Shown: positions 7,710-14,815 of the stretch, one piece after another
How the letters are laid out: every line of letters begins with the position of its first letter
Position numbering within the stretch: position 1 is the stretch's first letter
DNA from: Bacillota bacterium
Lineage (GTDB): Bacteria; Bacillota; Clostridia; Christensenellales; Aristaeellaceae
NCBI GenBank assembly: GCA_023413135.1
Contig: JAEZQK010000033.1
Location: 1-21,086 of the forward strand
Length of the DNA: 21,086 bases
Reading direction: 5' to 3'
Position numbers and translations under genes: made by a program
Notes under the pieces: generated by a model
Database searches by the model: none
The model's input: only the letters and a program-made list of their open reading frames with translations
Told to the model about the DNA's origin: nothing

Positions 7710-7962
7710 GATCTTGCGCGGTGCCACCCCACTGGGCCAAAGGCCCTCTCATCAGCAACAGCCCACAGGCGATTGCCCCCGGCGAAAACGGGCCGGTCCC
7801 GTCCAAGTCTACTAGGCTTGCGCCTTTCGATTGGCTGCTCCAGGCTGTTCTTCCCCGGAAGCTCCGTGCCACCCTTTCACCTTGCGGCGGCTCTCTTGAA
7901 CGGAAAAAAACCGGCTACTCTTCCTATCATCGCAATGAAGCAAAGCGCTTCTATAAAGATTT
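7669..7962 (-). promoter_or_regulatory. T-box leader (tRNA-sensing riboswitch), predicted Asn specifier with overlapping Glu codon
   Basis: On the minus strand the leader shows the T-box order of parts. AGGAAGAGTAG (7915-7925) is the 5' side of the Stem I specifier loop. AAGAGAGCCGCC with GGTG and GGTGGC forms the distal Stem I loop. GAAGAACAG (around 7845-7853) is the 3' side of the specifier loop. GGGGTGGCACCGCG (7717-7730) is the T-box antiterminator sequence. Downstream is an intrinsic terminator whose 5' arm includes the CGTCCC that pairs with the T-box bulge region. In the specifier loop, AAC (7847-7849) lies two purines before the lower helix CCT, and GAA (7848-7850) overlaps it. Uncharged tRNA-Asn is the likely inducer, which fits an operon making Asn-tRNA(Asn). 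The specifier is assigned by hand, not by a covariance model. Confidence 0.9.
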
Positions 7963-7968
7963 GAAGGT

Positions 7969-7997
7969 ATTATACCCGCAAACCTTGATTGTGTCAA
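7969..7997 (-). promoter_or_regulatory. Consensus sigma-A promoter of the T-box/aspS-gatC/gatA/gatB operon
   Basis: On the minus strand a perfect TTGACA (7992-7997) and perfect TATAAT (7969-7974) are 17 bases apart. Transcription should start near 7962, placing the whole T-box in the leader. Confidence 0.88.
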
Positions 7998-8044
7998 CGG
8001 TAAGTGTTTCAAAAAACAGCAGCAATACAGCAAAAGCGCCTGAT

Positions 8045-8497
8045 TCAACCAAAAGTTGTACCGGGATTTTCATTTAGAAGCGCTTGAAGAGCAGCGGCAA
8101 AAGCATCGTCCTGCGCGCTGTCCCGCTTTTTGGGGCCTCTGACCCGTCCCCCGGCCCGCAGACGTTTTTTGACTTCGTGGCGCTGATTCAGAAGCGGCAG
8201 TATGTTTTCTTCGGTATACATAAGCCCGTCCTGGCGCAAAACGGTTGCGCCCTTGGAAAGGCACATAGCGGCCAGCCCGTAATCCTGGGTGATGACGATA
8301 TTCCCCGGAGTCACGCGGTTCACAAGCGCGAAATCTACACTGTCCGCCCCGCGCATCACCGTTACCACCTGTACATCTTTTCTTAAAAATACATGGGCAC
8401 TGTCGCAAAAAAGCACCGCCGGCACATGGAATCTATGGGCGATGCGCAAAGCGATGTCCGTCACAGGGCAGGCGTCCGCGTCAATGAGCAGGTTCAT
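8045..8497 (-). CDS. YaiI/YqxD (DUF188) family protein
   Basis: The 150-aa product starts MNLLIDADACPVTDIALRIA and carries HVPAVLFCDS, GADSVDFALVNRVTPGNIVITQDYGLAA and a basic tail RLRAGGRVRGPKKRD. These are the hallmarks of the DUF188 family, which has a PIN-nuclease-like fold with clustered acidic residues (Asp6, Asp8 and the Asp of TQDYGLA); its biological role is not established. The ATG at 8497 follows AGGAGG by about 10 bases. The longer reading from 8551 would overlap the divergent gene and adds non-family sequence. It shares a 52-bp gap with the ATPase gene on the other strand. Confidence 0.9.
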   Translation of the reverse strand: MNLLIDADACPVTDIALRIAHRFHVPAVLFCDSAHVFLRKDVQVVTVMRGADSVDFALVNRVTPGNIVITQDYGLAAMCLSKGATVLRQDGLMYTEENILPLLNQRHEVKKRLRAGGRVRGPKKRDSAQDDAFAAALQALLNENPGTTFG

Positions 8498-8549
8498 GGT
8501 TTGTTTTCCTCCTGCATAGAATGTCCCATCACGGAAAGGAGCGTGTATC

Positions 8550-9623
8550 ATGGAAGGAGAGCGCCATTTTTTTCCCGGCGGAAATACCAGCCAGGGGTTT
8601 TACAGCCGCTTTGCCTATATCCTACCCAGAAACCTGGTCCGCCGCAAGATCATTTTAAAGGGAGGCCCCGGCGTGGGCAAAAGTACCCTTATGCGCCGCA
8701 TGGCCGAATACCTGCAGAAGATTCACCAGGAGGTGGAATTTTTCCATTGTTCCAGCGATCCCGACAGCCTGGACGGCATTGCCGCCCCGGGCCTTGGCTT
8801 TGCCATGATTGACGGCACAGCGCCACATGTGATGGATCCGGTGCTGCCCGGCGCGGAGGATGGCATTTTGAATCTTGGGGAATGCCTGCGTGAAGAACAA
8901 CTGGAAAAAAGCCGCCGCCTCATCCGCGACGCCATGGAGGAGATCGCCCGGTGTTTTTTACGGGTATATGATTACCTGGGCGCCACCGCGCCGCTTTTGT
9001 ACGGCAGCACCAGGGAATGGCGGGAGCGCACCCCGGTCGGCGCCATGGAATCACTAGCCCAGGAGATGGCGGATAAGTGGCTGCCCGCAGGCGTCGGCCT
9101 GGCCCAGGAAAGGGAGCTGTTTGCCGAAGCCTACACACCCCGGGGCTATATGACGTTTTTGCCCACGCTTTTGCAGGAACGTGTGGTCTGCATCGCTGCT
9201 CCCTGGGGGCTGTCGCCACACCCGTTCCTGTCAAAAATCCGGGATATCGCACTGAACCGGGGCATTCCCGTGCTGGGGCTGTACAATCCCCTGCTGCCGG
9301 GAGAACTGTGCCACCTGAATTTGCCCAGCCTGCACCTTAGTATCGTAACCGGGCCGGTGGATAAGCCGTCGGAAACACTGAACCTTCAGGAGGCTTTATC
9401 CTTGAACCAGGGGCTCAGCCGGGAGCAGGCTTTCAACCGCAATGCCCATGAGCTTCTTTTGCAGCGGGCGGTGGAAAGCCTGAAGGAGGCCAAGGCCCGT
9501 CATGACGATCTGGAGAAATACTACGTCACCGCCATGGATTTCAGGCGGTGGGAAAACGCATTGGAAAAGGTAAAGGAAACGGTGGATGCGCTGGCAGATA
9601 TTGAAATTGAAAAGGATAGATGA
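8550..9623 (+). CDS. P-loop ATPase of the PRK06851-like family, with a decayed second P-loop
   Basis: The N-terminal half is well conserved: HFFPGGNTSQGFYSRFAYIL, Walker A GGPGVGKST (38-46), FHCSSDPDSLDGIAAPGLG and MIDGTAPHVMDPVLPGAEDGI. This pattern is that of a Clostridia/Bacilli ATPase of unknown function that usually carries two similar P-loop modules. Here the second module begins near residue 208, but the place of its Walker A reads AAPWGLSPHPFLSKI (216-230), without the GxxGxGK[S/T] pattern, and the following HC-containing segment is eroded. The C-terminus is helical and charged (about 310-357). AAAGGAG stands 8 bases before the ATG. Function is unknown; one active and one structural module is the simplest reading. 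Confidence 0.82.
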   Translation: MEGERHFFPGGNTSQGFYSRFAYILPRNLVRRKIILKGGPGVGKSTLMRRMAEYLQKIHQEVEFFHCSSDPDSLDGIAAPGLGFAMIDGTAPHVMDPVLPGAEDGILNLGECLREEQLEKSRRLIRDAMEEIARCFLRVYDYLGATAPLLYGSTREWRERTPVGAMESLAQEMADKWLPAGVGLAQERELFAEAYTPRGYMTFLPTLLQERVVCIAAPWGLSPHPFLSKIRDIALNRGIPVLGLYNPLLPGELCHLNLPSLHLSIVTGPVDKPSETLNLQEALSLNQGLSREQAFNRNAHELLLQRAVESLKEAKARHDDLEKYYVTAMDFRRWENALEKVKETVDALADIEIEKDR

Positions 9624-9629
9624 GATAAT
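9601..9629 (+). promoter_or_regulatory. Possible promoter for the PduL-type gene
   Basis: TTGAAA (9601-9606) and GATAAT (9624-9629) are 17 bases apart, straddling the stop codon of the ATPase gene. The -10 element is imperfect and the region is AT-rich, so this is moderate evidence only. Confidence 0.4.
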
Positions 9630-9661
9630 ATTACATAAACAGAAGAAGGAGACATCATCTC

Positions 9662-10237
9662 GTGAAAGTACTTGTAGAAGTATCGGCCCGGCATCTTCAT
9701 CTGACTGAAGAAGATTTTCACTTGTTGTTTGGAGAAGGCAAGGAATTGACTTTTAAAAAGCCCTTATCTCAGCCAGGGCAGTTTCTTTCCAATGAGAGGC
9801 TTGAAATAGCCGGGCCCAGAGGGAAAATAAGCAATGTTGCCATTCTGGGGCCATATCGTACCAAGACACAAATTGAGGTAACCTTAACTGATTGCCGCGC
9901 TCTAGGAATTGAAGCTCCGGTACGCGAGTCAGGTAAATTGGAAAAAAGCTCACCGATTTTGATCATTGGGCCGGAGGGTTCCATCCATAAAGACGAGGGC
10001 CTCATTGTGGCAAAAAGACATATACATATGCATACGAAAGATGCTTCGCAATTTGGTTTCCATGATGGGCAAATTGTGTCTGTTGAAGTTCCTGGGAAAA
10101 GACCTGTTTGCCTGCATGATACAGTCATTCGTGTAAGTGATCAATATGCATTGGCAGTGCATATCGATATCGATGAGGCGAATGCAGCGGGATTTCCAGC
10201 CAATAACGAAGATATTTGGGGATCGATCATCCTATGA
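9662..10237 (+). CDS. PduL-type phosphate acyltransferase (phosphotransacylase), no encapsulation peptide
   Basis: This enzyme family exchanges acyl-CoA and acyl-phosphate (propanoyl or acetyl) using two zinc ions. The 191-aa product has both family halves: VEVSARHLHLTEEDF (His11, His13) with KKPLSQPGQF, and GLIVAKRHIHMHTKDA (His120, His122, His124) with VRVSD and VHIDIDEANAAGF (His167). It starts directly at the first beta strand, MKVLVEVSARHLHL. The roughly 20-residue N-terminal extension that targets PduL to microcompartments is absent, and no shell protein is nearby, so a cytosolic role as a Pta substitute in acetate or propionate formation is likely. The GTG start has AAGGAG about 10 bases upstream. 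Third codon positions look more AT-rich than in neighbouring genes (judged by eye). Confidence 0.92.
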   Translation: MKVLVEVSARHLHLTEEDFHLLFGEGKELTFKKPLSQPGQFLSNERLEIAGPRGKISNVAILGPYRTKTQIEVTLTDCRALGIEAPVRESGKLEKSSPILIIGPEGSIHKDEGLIVAKRHIHMHTKDASQFGFHDGQIVSVEVPGKRPVCLHDTVIRVSDQYALAVHIDIDEANAAGFPANNEDIWGSIIL

Positions 10238-10301
10238 AACGAGTCATGCACATGATTGTCAATTACAGAAGTTTCGGAATAAGGCGATTCATCTTTGCCT
10301 G

Positions 10302-10390
10302 AACGCCGTAGGGGCGGGGCTTCTTAACCGCCCGTTGCGATAGGTAATGTTTCTCATCGGGGGGTTAAGACGCCCCGCCCCTACGGCGTT
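10302..10390 (+). repeat. Long inverted repeat: two GTAGGGGCGGGG palindromes facing each other
   Basis: The left arm (10302 onwards) reads AACGCCGTAGGGGCGGGGC then TTCTTAACCGCCC. The right arm, read on the other strand from 10390, is AACGCCGTAGGGGCGGGGC then GTCTTAACCCCCC. About 32 bases match with two mismatches, across a spacer of some 23 bases. Each arm also carries its own small GGGGCGG...CCGCCC-type hairpin, like the single copies elsewhere in the window. It fills most of the 213-bp gap between the PduL-type gene and the phosphoesterase gene and could end transcription in either direction. Confidence 0.85.
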
Positions 10391-10450
10391 GTTTGTTTAT
10401 TGGTTTATCTGGCGGGGATGATGAAATCCGCTTCAGCGGGAGGCAAATGA

Positions 10451-11266
10451 ATGGTTTGGGGAATACTTTGGGTTATCCTGCTCCTATTGCTGGCATTTTT
10501 ATCCTTTGGCCTATATGATGAAATAGAAACAACAAGCTACACCATAAAATCGAAAAAGATCAAAAAGCCTGTTATGCTGGCGGTTATCACCGATCTGCAC
10601 AGCAGTGATTACGGGGAGAACGGCAAGGCACTTTTTGGGATGGTTGATGCTGTCCGCCCGGATCTTGTCCTGCTGGCCGGGGATATAATCGACGATCAAT
10701 CACCTTGGGAGAATGGATTGATCGTCGTACAAGGGATCGCAAACAAATACCCATGCTACTACGTTTCGGGAAATCATGAGTATAAGACGGGCAATATTCA
10801 GAGGATCAAAGCGAAGCTGCGTGCAAGAAATGTTACGGTTTTGGAAGGGGAGACGTTAGAAGCACAAGTCAACGGACAGGTAATCCAATTGTCCGGCATT
10901 GATGATGCCCTCATAGGAAAAGCGAAAACGGCATTGCAGCTGAAGGCAGCGGGCGCTTTTGATGCGCGGCACTATACGGTTTTTATGGCGCACCGCCCCG
11001 AATTGATTAACCAGTACCTGCCTTACGGGTATGATCTGATTGTTTGCGGTCACGCCCATGGCGGGCAGATACGGATTCCGTTTCTGGTGCCGCAGGGGCT
11101 GTATGCGCCAAATCAGGGCATTTTCCCCCGCTATACCGGTGGCTTCTGGAGCCTGGGCGGAACTGATTTTGTGGTCAGCCGCGGCCTTTCAAAGAAGAAC
11201 ATTCGCATTCCAAGGATTTATAACCGCCGTGAGCTTGTTGCCGTTAGGCTTATGCCGGAAGAATAG
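10451..11266 (+). CDS. Membrane-anchored calcineurin-like metallophosphoesterase
   Basis: The protein is 271 aa. An N-terminal hydrophobic segment (about 3-20) anchors or exports it. The metal-binding motifs are all present in order: TDLH (Asp48, His50), AGDIIDD (Asp78), SGNHEY (Asn108, His109), AHRPE (His181) and CGHAHGGQ (His201, His203). The layout matches YkuE-like phosphohydrolases of Bacillota; the substrate cannot be read from the sequence. GGGAGG is 7 bases before this ATG. An overlapping ATG four bases earlier is out of frame. Confidence 0.92.
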   Translation: MVWGILWVILLLLLAFLSFGLYDEIETTSYTIKSKKIKKPVMLAVITDLHSSDYGENGKALFGMVDAVRPDLVLLAGDIIDDQSPWENGLIVVQGIANKYPCYYVSGNHEYKTGNIQRIKAKLRARNVTVLEGETLEAQVNGQVIQLSGIDDALIGKAKTALQLKAAGAFDARHYTVFMAHRPELINQYLPYGYDLIVCGHAHGGQIRIPFLVPQGLYAPNQGIFPRYTGGFWSLGGTDFVVSRGLSKKNIRIPRIYNRRELVAVRLMPEE

Positions 11267-11297
11267 GGAAAGCCATTTTGACTTTATAAGCTTTCCC
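11266..11297. terminator. Hairpin between convergent genes, possible terminator
   Basis: GGGAAAGC and GCTTTCCC (8 bp) flank a 16-base loop in the 50-bp gap between the convergent phosphoesterase and ybaK genes. On the minus strand it is followed by TATTCTT; on the plus strand no U-run follows. The long loop makes it weak. Confidence 0.35.
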
Positions 11298-11316
11298 CCA
11301 AACAATAAAACAGCGC

Positions 11317-11802
11317 TTATACTTCCTTGGCCAGTTTCCCCGTATGTGCACGCAAAAACGCTACCAGCGCCTTGGGAGCAATCACCATCTGCAAACCCCG
11401 CACCCCGGCGCTGACGGCGATCTCGTCAAACGACAATGCAGTCTCATCCACATAGGTGGGGAACTGCTTTTTCATGCCCACGGGGGAGCAGCCGCCCCGA
11501 ATATAACCTGTCAAACCCAAAAGATCATTGACATGAATCAAATCCACCTTTTTGTCCTGCAAAAGCGCGGCGGCTGCCTTTAAATCCAGTTCCCGGTTGA
11601 CGGGCATTAAAAAAACGGCATAGCCCTTTCGTTCCCCCTTGGCCACCAGCGTTTTGAACACAGCGCCTGGATCCATGCCGATCTTGCCCGCTACCAATTC
11701 CCCGTCAAAGAGGCCTTCCTCCCACTCATACGAAAGCGTGCGGTAAGGGATTTTTGCTCCATCCAAAAGCCGCAGGGCGTTTGTTTTCACAGGTGTCGCC
11801 AT
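11317..11802 (-). CDS. ybaK: Cys-tRNA(Pro)/Cys-tRNA(Cys) deacylase, YbaK/EbsC family
   Basis: The product is 161 aa, the usual length. It has the family start TPVKTNALRLLDGAKIPY, the conserved Lys50 in VFKTLVAKG, PVNRELDLKAAA, and YIRGGCSPVGMKKQFPTYVDE. YbaK clears Cys mischarged onto tRNA-Pro, a translation quality-control step. AGAGGA lies 6 bases before the ATG. Its upstream side is the MITE-like element, whose end at 11830 is only about 28 bp from the start codon, so that element may contain or disrupt its promoter. Confidence 0.92.
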   Translation of the reverse strand: MATPVKTNALRLLDGAKIPYRTLSYEWEEGLFDGELVAGKIGMDPGAVFKTLVAKGERKGYAVFLMPVNRELDLKAAAALLQDKKVDLIHVNDLLGLTGYIRGGCSPVGMKKQFPTYVDETALSFDEIAVSAGVRGLQMVIAPKALVAFLRAHTGKLAKEV

Positions 11803-11829
11803 ACTTTATCCTCTTTTTATACTAATGTA

Positions 11830-12075
11830 AAACATTATTGCGTCCATGGCCACGAGAGATTTTTGTGCAATACAAGGAGACGAAGCGAGGCGTAGCAACG
11901 CTACGCTGGGTTCCGTAACCCGGCTGCCGCCAGTGGCGGCAATAAGCCGGGCGGAGGAAGCTTGCGATACAAGCGATGCAAGCGGCAGCGCAGCAGCGCG
12001 CCGATTGAGCAAGCCGGGTACAAGAAGACGCTTAAGTAGCGCGAAAAGATCCGCGGCAATGACGCAATAATGTTT
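11830..12075. mobile_element. MITE-like non-coding element with 15-bp perfect terminal inverted repeats
   Basis: AAACATTATTGCGTC (11830-11844) and its exact complement GACGCAATAATGTTT (12061-12075) bound about 246 bp. The interior is rich in palindromes: CGTAGC-AAC-GCTACG (11891-11905) and a two-part stem CCCGGCT-GCCGCC closed by GGCGGC-AATA-AGCCGGG (11919-11951). The reading frames through it have no recognisable protein similarity and run into luxS in a wrong frame. No clear target-site duplication is visible. It sits between ybaK and the stop of luxS. Confidence 0.72.
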
Positions 12076-12085
12076 GGAAGCAGTA

Positions 12086-12547
12086 TTAATCGGGATAGGC
12101 CATTTTTTCCGCCGTCCACCGAGAAAGCGTTTCCAAATAGGCGGCGGCTTCCTTTTTGGCGGCAAACAAATCATGGTCCAGGTAATTGCCGCATTCTATC
12201 CGCCTGGCGCCGGGAATCTCCCCCTCGAACGCATGGATGAACGCAAAGGTTTCCTTTAAAACATTCAAAACCTCAGGCCTTGTCATGCTGTCCCGCGTTA
12301 AGAAGTAAAAGCCCGTCCGGCAGCCCATGGGCCCCACATACACGATCGCGGGGGAATAGACCGAAGAGCGCACATAGGTAGCAAACAAGTGCTCCAGGGT
12401 GTGGGCCGCGGCGGTGGACAGGTAATCGCCTCCATTAGGGATACGCATGCGCAGGTCATAGGTCACAACGTCCCCGTCCACCCGGGATACATACAGACCG
12501 GGGACCAGGGTATCGTGATTGATTTGGAAGCTGGCGATTTTTTGCAT
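12086..12547 (-). CDS. luxS: S-ribosylhomocysteine lyase (autoinducer-2 synthesis)
   Basis: LuxS cleaves S-ribosylhomocysteine to homocysteine and DPD, the AI-2 precursor, in the activated methyl cycle. The 153-aa product shows the iron/zinc site HTLEH (His49, Glu52, His53) and Cys119 in RIECGNYLDHD, with catalytic Cys76 in VGPMGCRTGFYF. The start at 12547 has AGGAGGG 7 bases upstream and gives the normal family length. An open frame continues upstream to 13291 but has no LuxS sequence. No pfs/mtnN or methionine gene lies nearby, so it is probably monocistronic. Confidence 0.97.
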   Translation of the reverse strand: MQKIASFQINHDTLVPGLYVSRVDGDVVTYDLRMRIPNGGDYLSTAAAHTLEHLFATYVRSSVYSPAIVYVGPMGCRTGFYFLTRDSMTRPEVLNVLKETFAFIHAFEGEIPGARRIECGNYLDHDLFAAKKEAAAYLETLSRWTAEKMAYPD

Positions 12548-12572
12548 AGGAAACCCTCCTTGTATACAGCCG

Positions 12573-12601
12573 ATTATATCCTTTCGATCATTCACCGTCA
12601 A
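12573..12601 (-). promoter_or_regulatory. Sigma-A promoter of luxS
   Basis: On the minus strand TTGACG (12596-12601), 17 bases, then a perfect TATAAT (12573-12578), about 26 bp before the luxS ATG. The predicted leader is only about 20 nt, leaving little room for a SAM-type riboswitch. Confidence 0.85.
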
Positions 12602-12706
12602 GGAGAGTTCATGTGCGCAACGCATGGAAACCAAGGGGTTTCCCTTGCGGAATTGCATTTGAGGATGTACACTATACATAAATAGCCTAAGGTGGGAGGG
12701 AAGACC

Positions 12707-13483
12707 ATGTCGGAAAAATGGCGGTTCAATGGATTTTATACCAAGGCCCAGCTCATGCGCTGGCGGGAGCAGATTCCTCGCAGGGTCGCCTGCCGGAATT
12801 TTTCCGACGCGCCCAACGTGGCCCAGTGGACCACCCTCTCCTATGCGGCGGCCAGGCTGTGCCTGCCGGGGGTGCGCATCCTGCTGGCGGCCTGCGACGA
12901 ATCCTTCTTCACGCCTGTGATCTTCAACTATGGCCGTATCAAAGGCGCTACCCGCTTTGCCGCCGTGATGGCCGATACCGCCGTGCCCCGGCATATGACT
13001 CATGCGGGCATCAGCGGGGAAGCCTTCATTCTGGAAGCAACCTCCTGCGGAGTAGCCACCTGCTGGGTATCCGGCACCTACCGCAAGAAGGAAAGCCCGG
13101 TGCATCTGTATCCCGGTGAAGTGCTGGCGGCGGTGATTCCCCTGGGCCTTGCCGCAGAACCCGCTCAGGAGCCGGTCCACAGAACCCGCAAGCCGCTGAA
13201 ATGGTTCCTGGAAAACGGCGGGGAGGATTGGCCGGAGTATGCATTGGAAGCCGCCAGGGCGGTTCGGGAGGCACCCTCCGCCATGAACCACCAGCCATGG
13301 AAACTGCGTCTAAACAGCCAGTCGCTATCGCTAATCGGTACGCCCAACAGCCTGGATACGGGCATCGCGCTTTTGCATATGGAAGCCGCTCTTGCGGGTA
13401 GGGACCGGCAATGGATGTTGGACGCTGGAGGCAAGCAGCCTGCGGCCAGAGTGCTTTTCGATGAGGATAAGGACGAGGAATAG
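12707..13483 (+). CDS. Nitroreductase-family protein (TM1586-like)
   Basis: The 258-aa product resembles the putative nitroreductases with two half-domains. RVACRNFSDAPN near the N-terminus is the usual RxSxRxF-like FMN-contact region, SGEAFILEATSCGVATCWVSG and VIPLGLAAEP are the core, and REAPSAMNHQPWKLRL is the second FMN-binding segment. Such proteins are FMN-dependent NAD(P)H oxidoreductases of unknown natural substrate. The ATG at 12707 with GGAGGG 6 bases upstream is preferred over a GTG at 12692. It is divergent from luxS. It ends 18 bp before rarA, so cotranscription is likely. Confidence 0.85.
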   Translation: MSEKWRFNGFYTKAQLMRWREQIPRRVACRNFSDAPNVAQWTTLSYAAARLCLPGVRILLAACDESFFTPVIFNYGRIKGATRFAAVMADTAVPRHMTHAGISGEAFILEATSCGVATCWVSGTYRKKESPVHLYPGEVLAAVIPLGLAAEPAQEPVHRTRKPLKWFLENGGEDWPEYALEAARAVREAPSAMNHQPWKLRLNSQSLSLIGTPNSLDTGIALLHMEAALAGRDRQWMLDAGGKQPAARVLFDEDKDEE

Positions 13484-13501
13484 GCGGGATAGGAACACTA
13501 C

Positions 13502-14815
13502 ATGCAACCGTTTTTTGAAGCAGGGCAGGCCAGGCTTTCACCGCTGGCGGATAGGATGCGGCCGCGCACTTTATCGGAATTTTTGGGCCAGAGCCATCTG
13601 ATCGGCCCGGGCAGGCTCCTGCGCCGGGCTATCGAGGCCGACCGCTTGACCTCCAGCATCTTTTACGGCCCGCCGGGCTGCGGCAAGACCACCCTGGCCG
13701 CCATTGTGGCCGGGGCCACAAAGGCCGCCTTTGTGCAGATGAATGCCGTCACCTCCGGCGTGGGCGATGTTCGGGAGGTATTGAAAGCTGCCGGGGAGCG
13801 GCAAACCCGCTCAGGACAGGCCACGTATCTGTTGCTGGACGAATGCCACCGCTGGAGCAAGGCGCAGTCCGACAGCATCCTGCCCGCCATTGAGCGGGGG
13901 CTCATCCGCTTTATCGGCAGCACTACGGAAAATCCCATGATCGCCATGACGCCCGCTATCGTCAGCCGCTGCCGGGTGTTTCAGTTCTTTCCATTGACAA
14001 AGGAGGACGTTGTTTCCGCCTTGAATGCCGCCATCACCGATCCGGAGCGGGGCTATGGCGGAAGAGCGGTGGAGGTTTCTCAAGACGCGCTGTCCCATTG
14101 GGCCCAGGTGGCCGGCGGCGATGTGCGGGCGGCACTGAACGCCCTGGAGCTGGCCGTTTTGACCACCCCGGCGGATGAAAATGGGGTGCAGCATATTGAC
14201 CTTGCCGTGGCGGAGGAGAGCATTCAAAAGCCCATGCTCCGCTGCGACGAAAGCCTGTACTACGACATGCTCAGCGCCTTTTGCAAAAGCCTTCGCGGAT
14301 CCGACAGCGACGCGGCGCTGGCCTGGTTCGCCAGGCTCGATTATGCCGGGGTAGACCCAAGGCTTATTGCGCGCCGCATCATTGCCCACGCCAGTGAGGA
14401 TGTGGGCCTTGCCAATCCCATCGCCATGCTGCAGGCGGCTGCCGCCATGCAGGCGGTGCAAACGGTTGGCATGCCGGAGGCCAGGCTTCCCCTGGCCCAG
14501 GCCATCATTGCCATCTGCGAAAGCCCCAAGTCCAACAGCGTGGTAATGGCGATCGATGCCGCCGCCGCGGATGCGGGGAGGGGCGGCTTTGGGCCAGTGC
14601 CTGTGCATTTGCGGGACACCCACTATCAGGGCGCCGGCCGGCTGGGCAGTGGAGAGGGATATAAATACCCCCATGACTTCCCCGGCCATTACGTAAAGCA
14701 GGAATATATGCCCACCGAGGTACGGGGAAGGGTATACTACCAGCCCAGCGACCAGGGGCATGAGGAAAAAATACAAAAAGCCAAGGCACTGCGGGATAAG
14801 GAAGGCAAGCCATGA
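13502..14815 (+). CDS. rarA: Replication-associated recombination protein A (RarA/MgsA AAA+ ATPase)
   Basis: The 437-aa product starts in the family fashion (PLADRMRPRTLSEFLGQSHLIG). It has Walker A GPPGCGKT (56-63), Walker B LLLDECHRW (110-118, where DEIHRF is commoner), sensor 1 GSTTENP (139-145) and arginine-finger region SRCRVFQF. The C-terminal tetramerisation part includes ARRIIAHASEDVGLANP and GYKYPHDFPGHYVKQEY. RarA acts at stalled replication forks. The RBS (TAGGA) is weak. The last bases overlap the next gene by ATGA. Confidence 0.97.
   Translation: MQPFFEAGQARLSPLADRMRPRTLSEFLGQSHLIGPGRLLRRAIEADRLTSSIFYGPPGCGKTTLAAIVAGATKAAFVQMNAVTSGVGDVREVLKAAGERQTRSGQATYLLLDECHRWSKAQSDSILPAIERGLIRFIGSTTENPMIAMTPAIVSRCRVFQFFPLTKEDVVSALNAAITDPERGYGGRAVEVSQDALSHWAQVAGGDVRAALNALELAVLTTPADENGVQHIDLAVAEESIQKPMLRCDESLYYDMLSAFCKSLRGSDSDAALAWFARLDYAGVDPRLIARRIIAHASEDVGLANPIAMLQAAAAMQAVQTVGMPEARLPLAQAIIAICESPKSNSVVMAIDAAAADAGRGGFGPVPVHLRDTHYQGAGRLGSGEGYKYPHDFPGHYVKQEYMPTEVRGRVYYQPSDQGHEEKIQKAKALRDKEGKP

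Noticed and set aside
7871..7880. A second T-box sequence (GGGTGGCACG on the minus strand)
   Set aside because: GGTGGC here pairs with GCCGCC to form the distal part of Stem I; only the copy at 7717-7730 is followed by a terminator.
9662..10237. Microcompartment locus
   Set aside because: Apart from the PduL-type enzyme there is no shell protein, diol dehydratase or aldehyde dehydrogenase in the window, and the enzyme lacks the targeting peptide.
11806..12174. Minus-strand open frame of 122 codons across the MITE-like element
   Set aside because: It overlaps luxS in another frame and the repeat's palindromes; the Arg/Leu-rich product looks like translated repeat.
12645..12680. Promoter for the nitroreductase/rarA unit
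   Set aside because: TATACAT is a fair -10, but no -35 lies at 16-18 bases, so I could not support one.
12548..13291. Upstream extension of the luxS frame to 401 codons
   Set aside because: LuxS family length, the AGGAGGG site and the consensus promoter all place the start at 12547; the extension is antisense to the nitroreductase gene.
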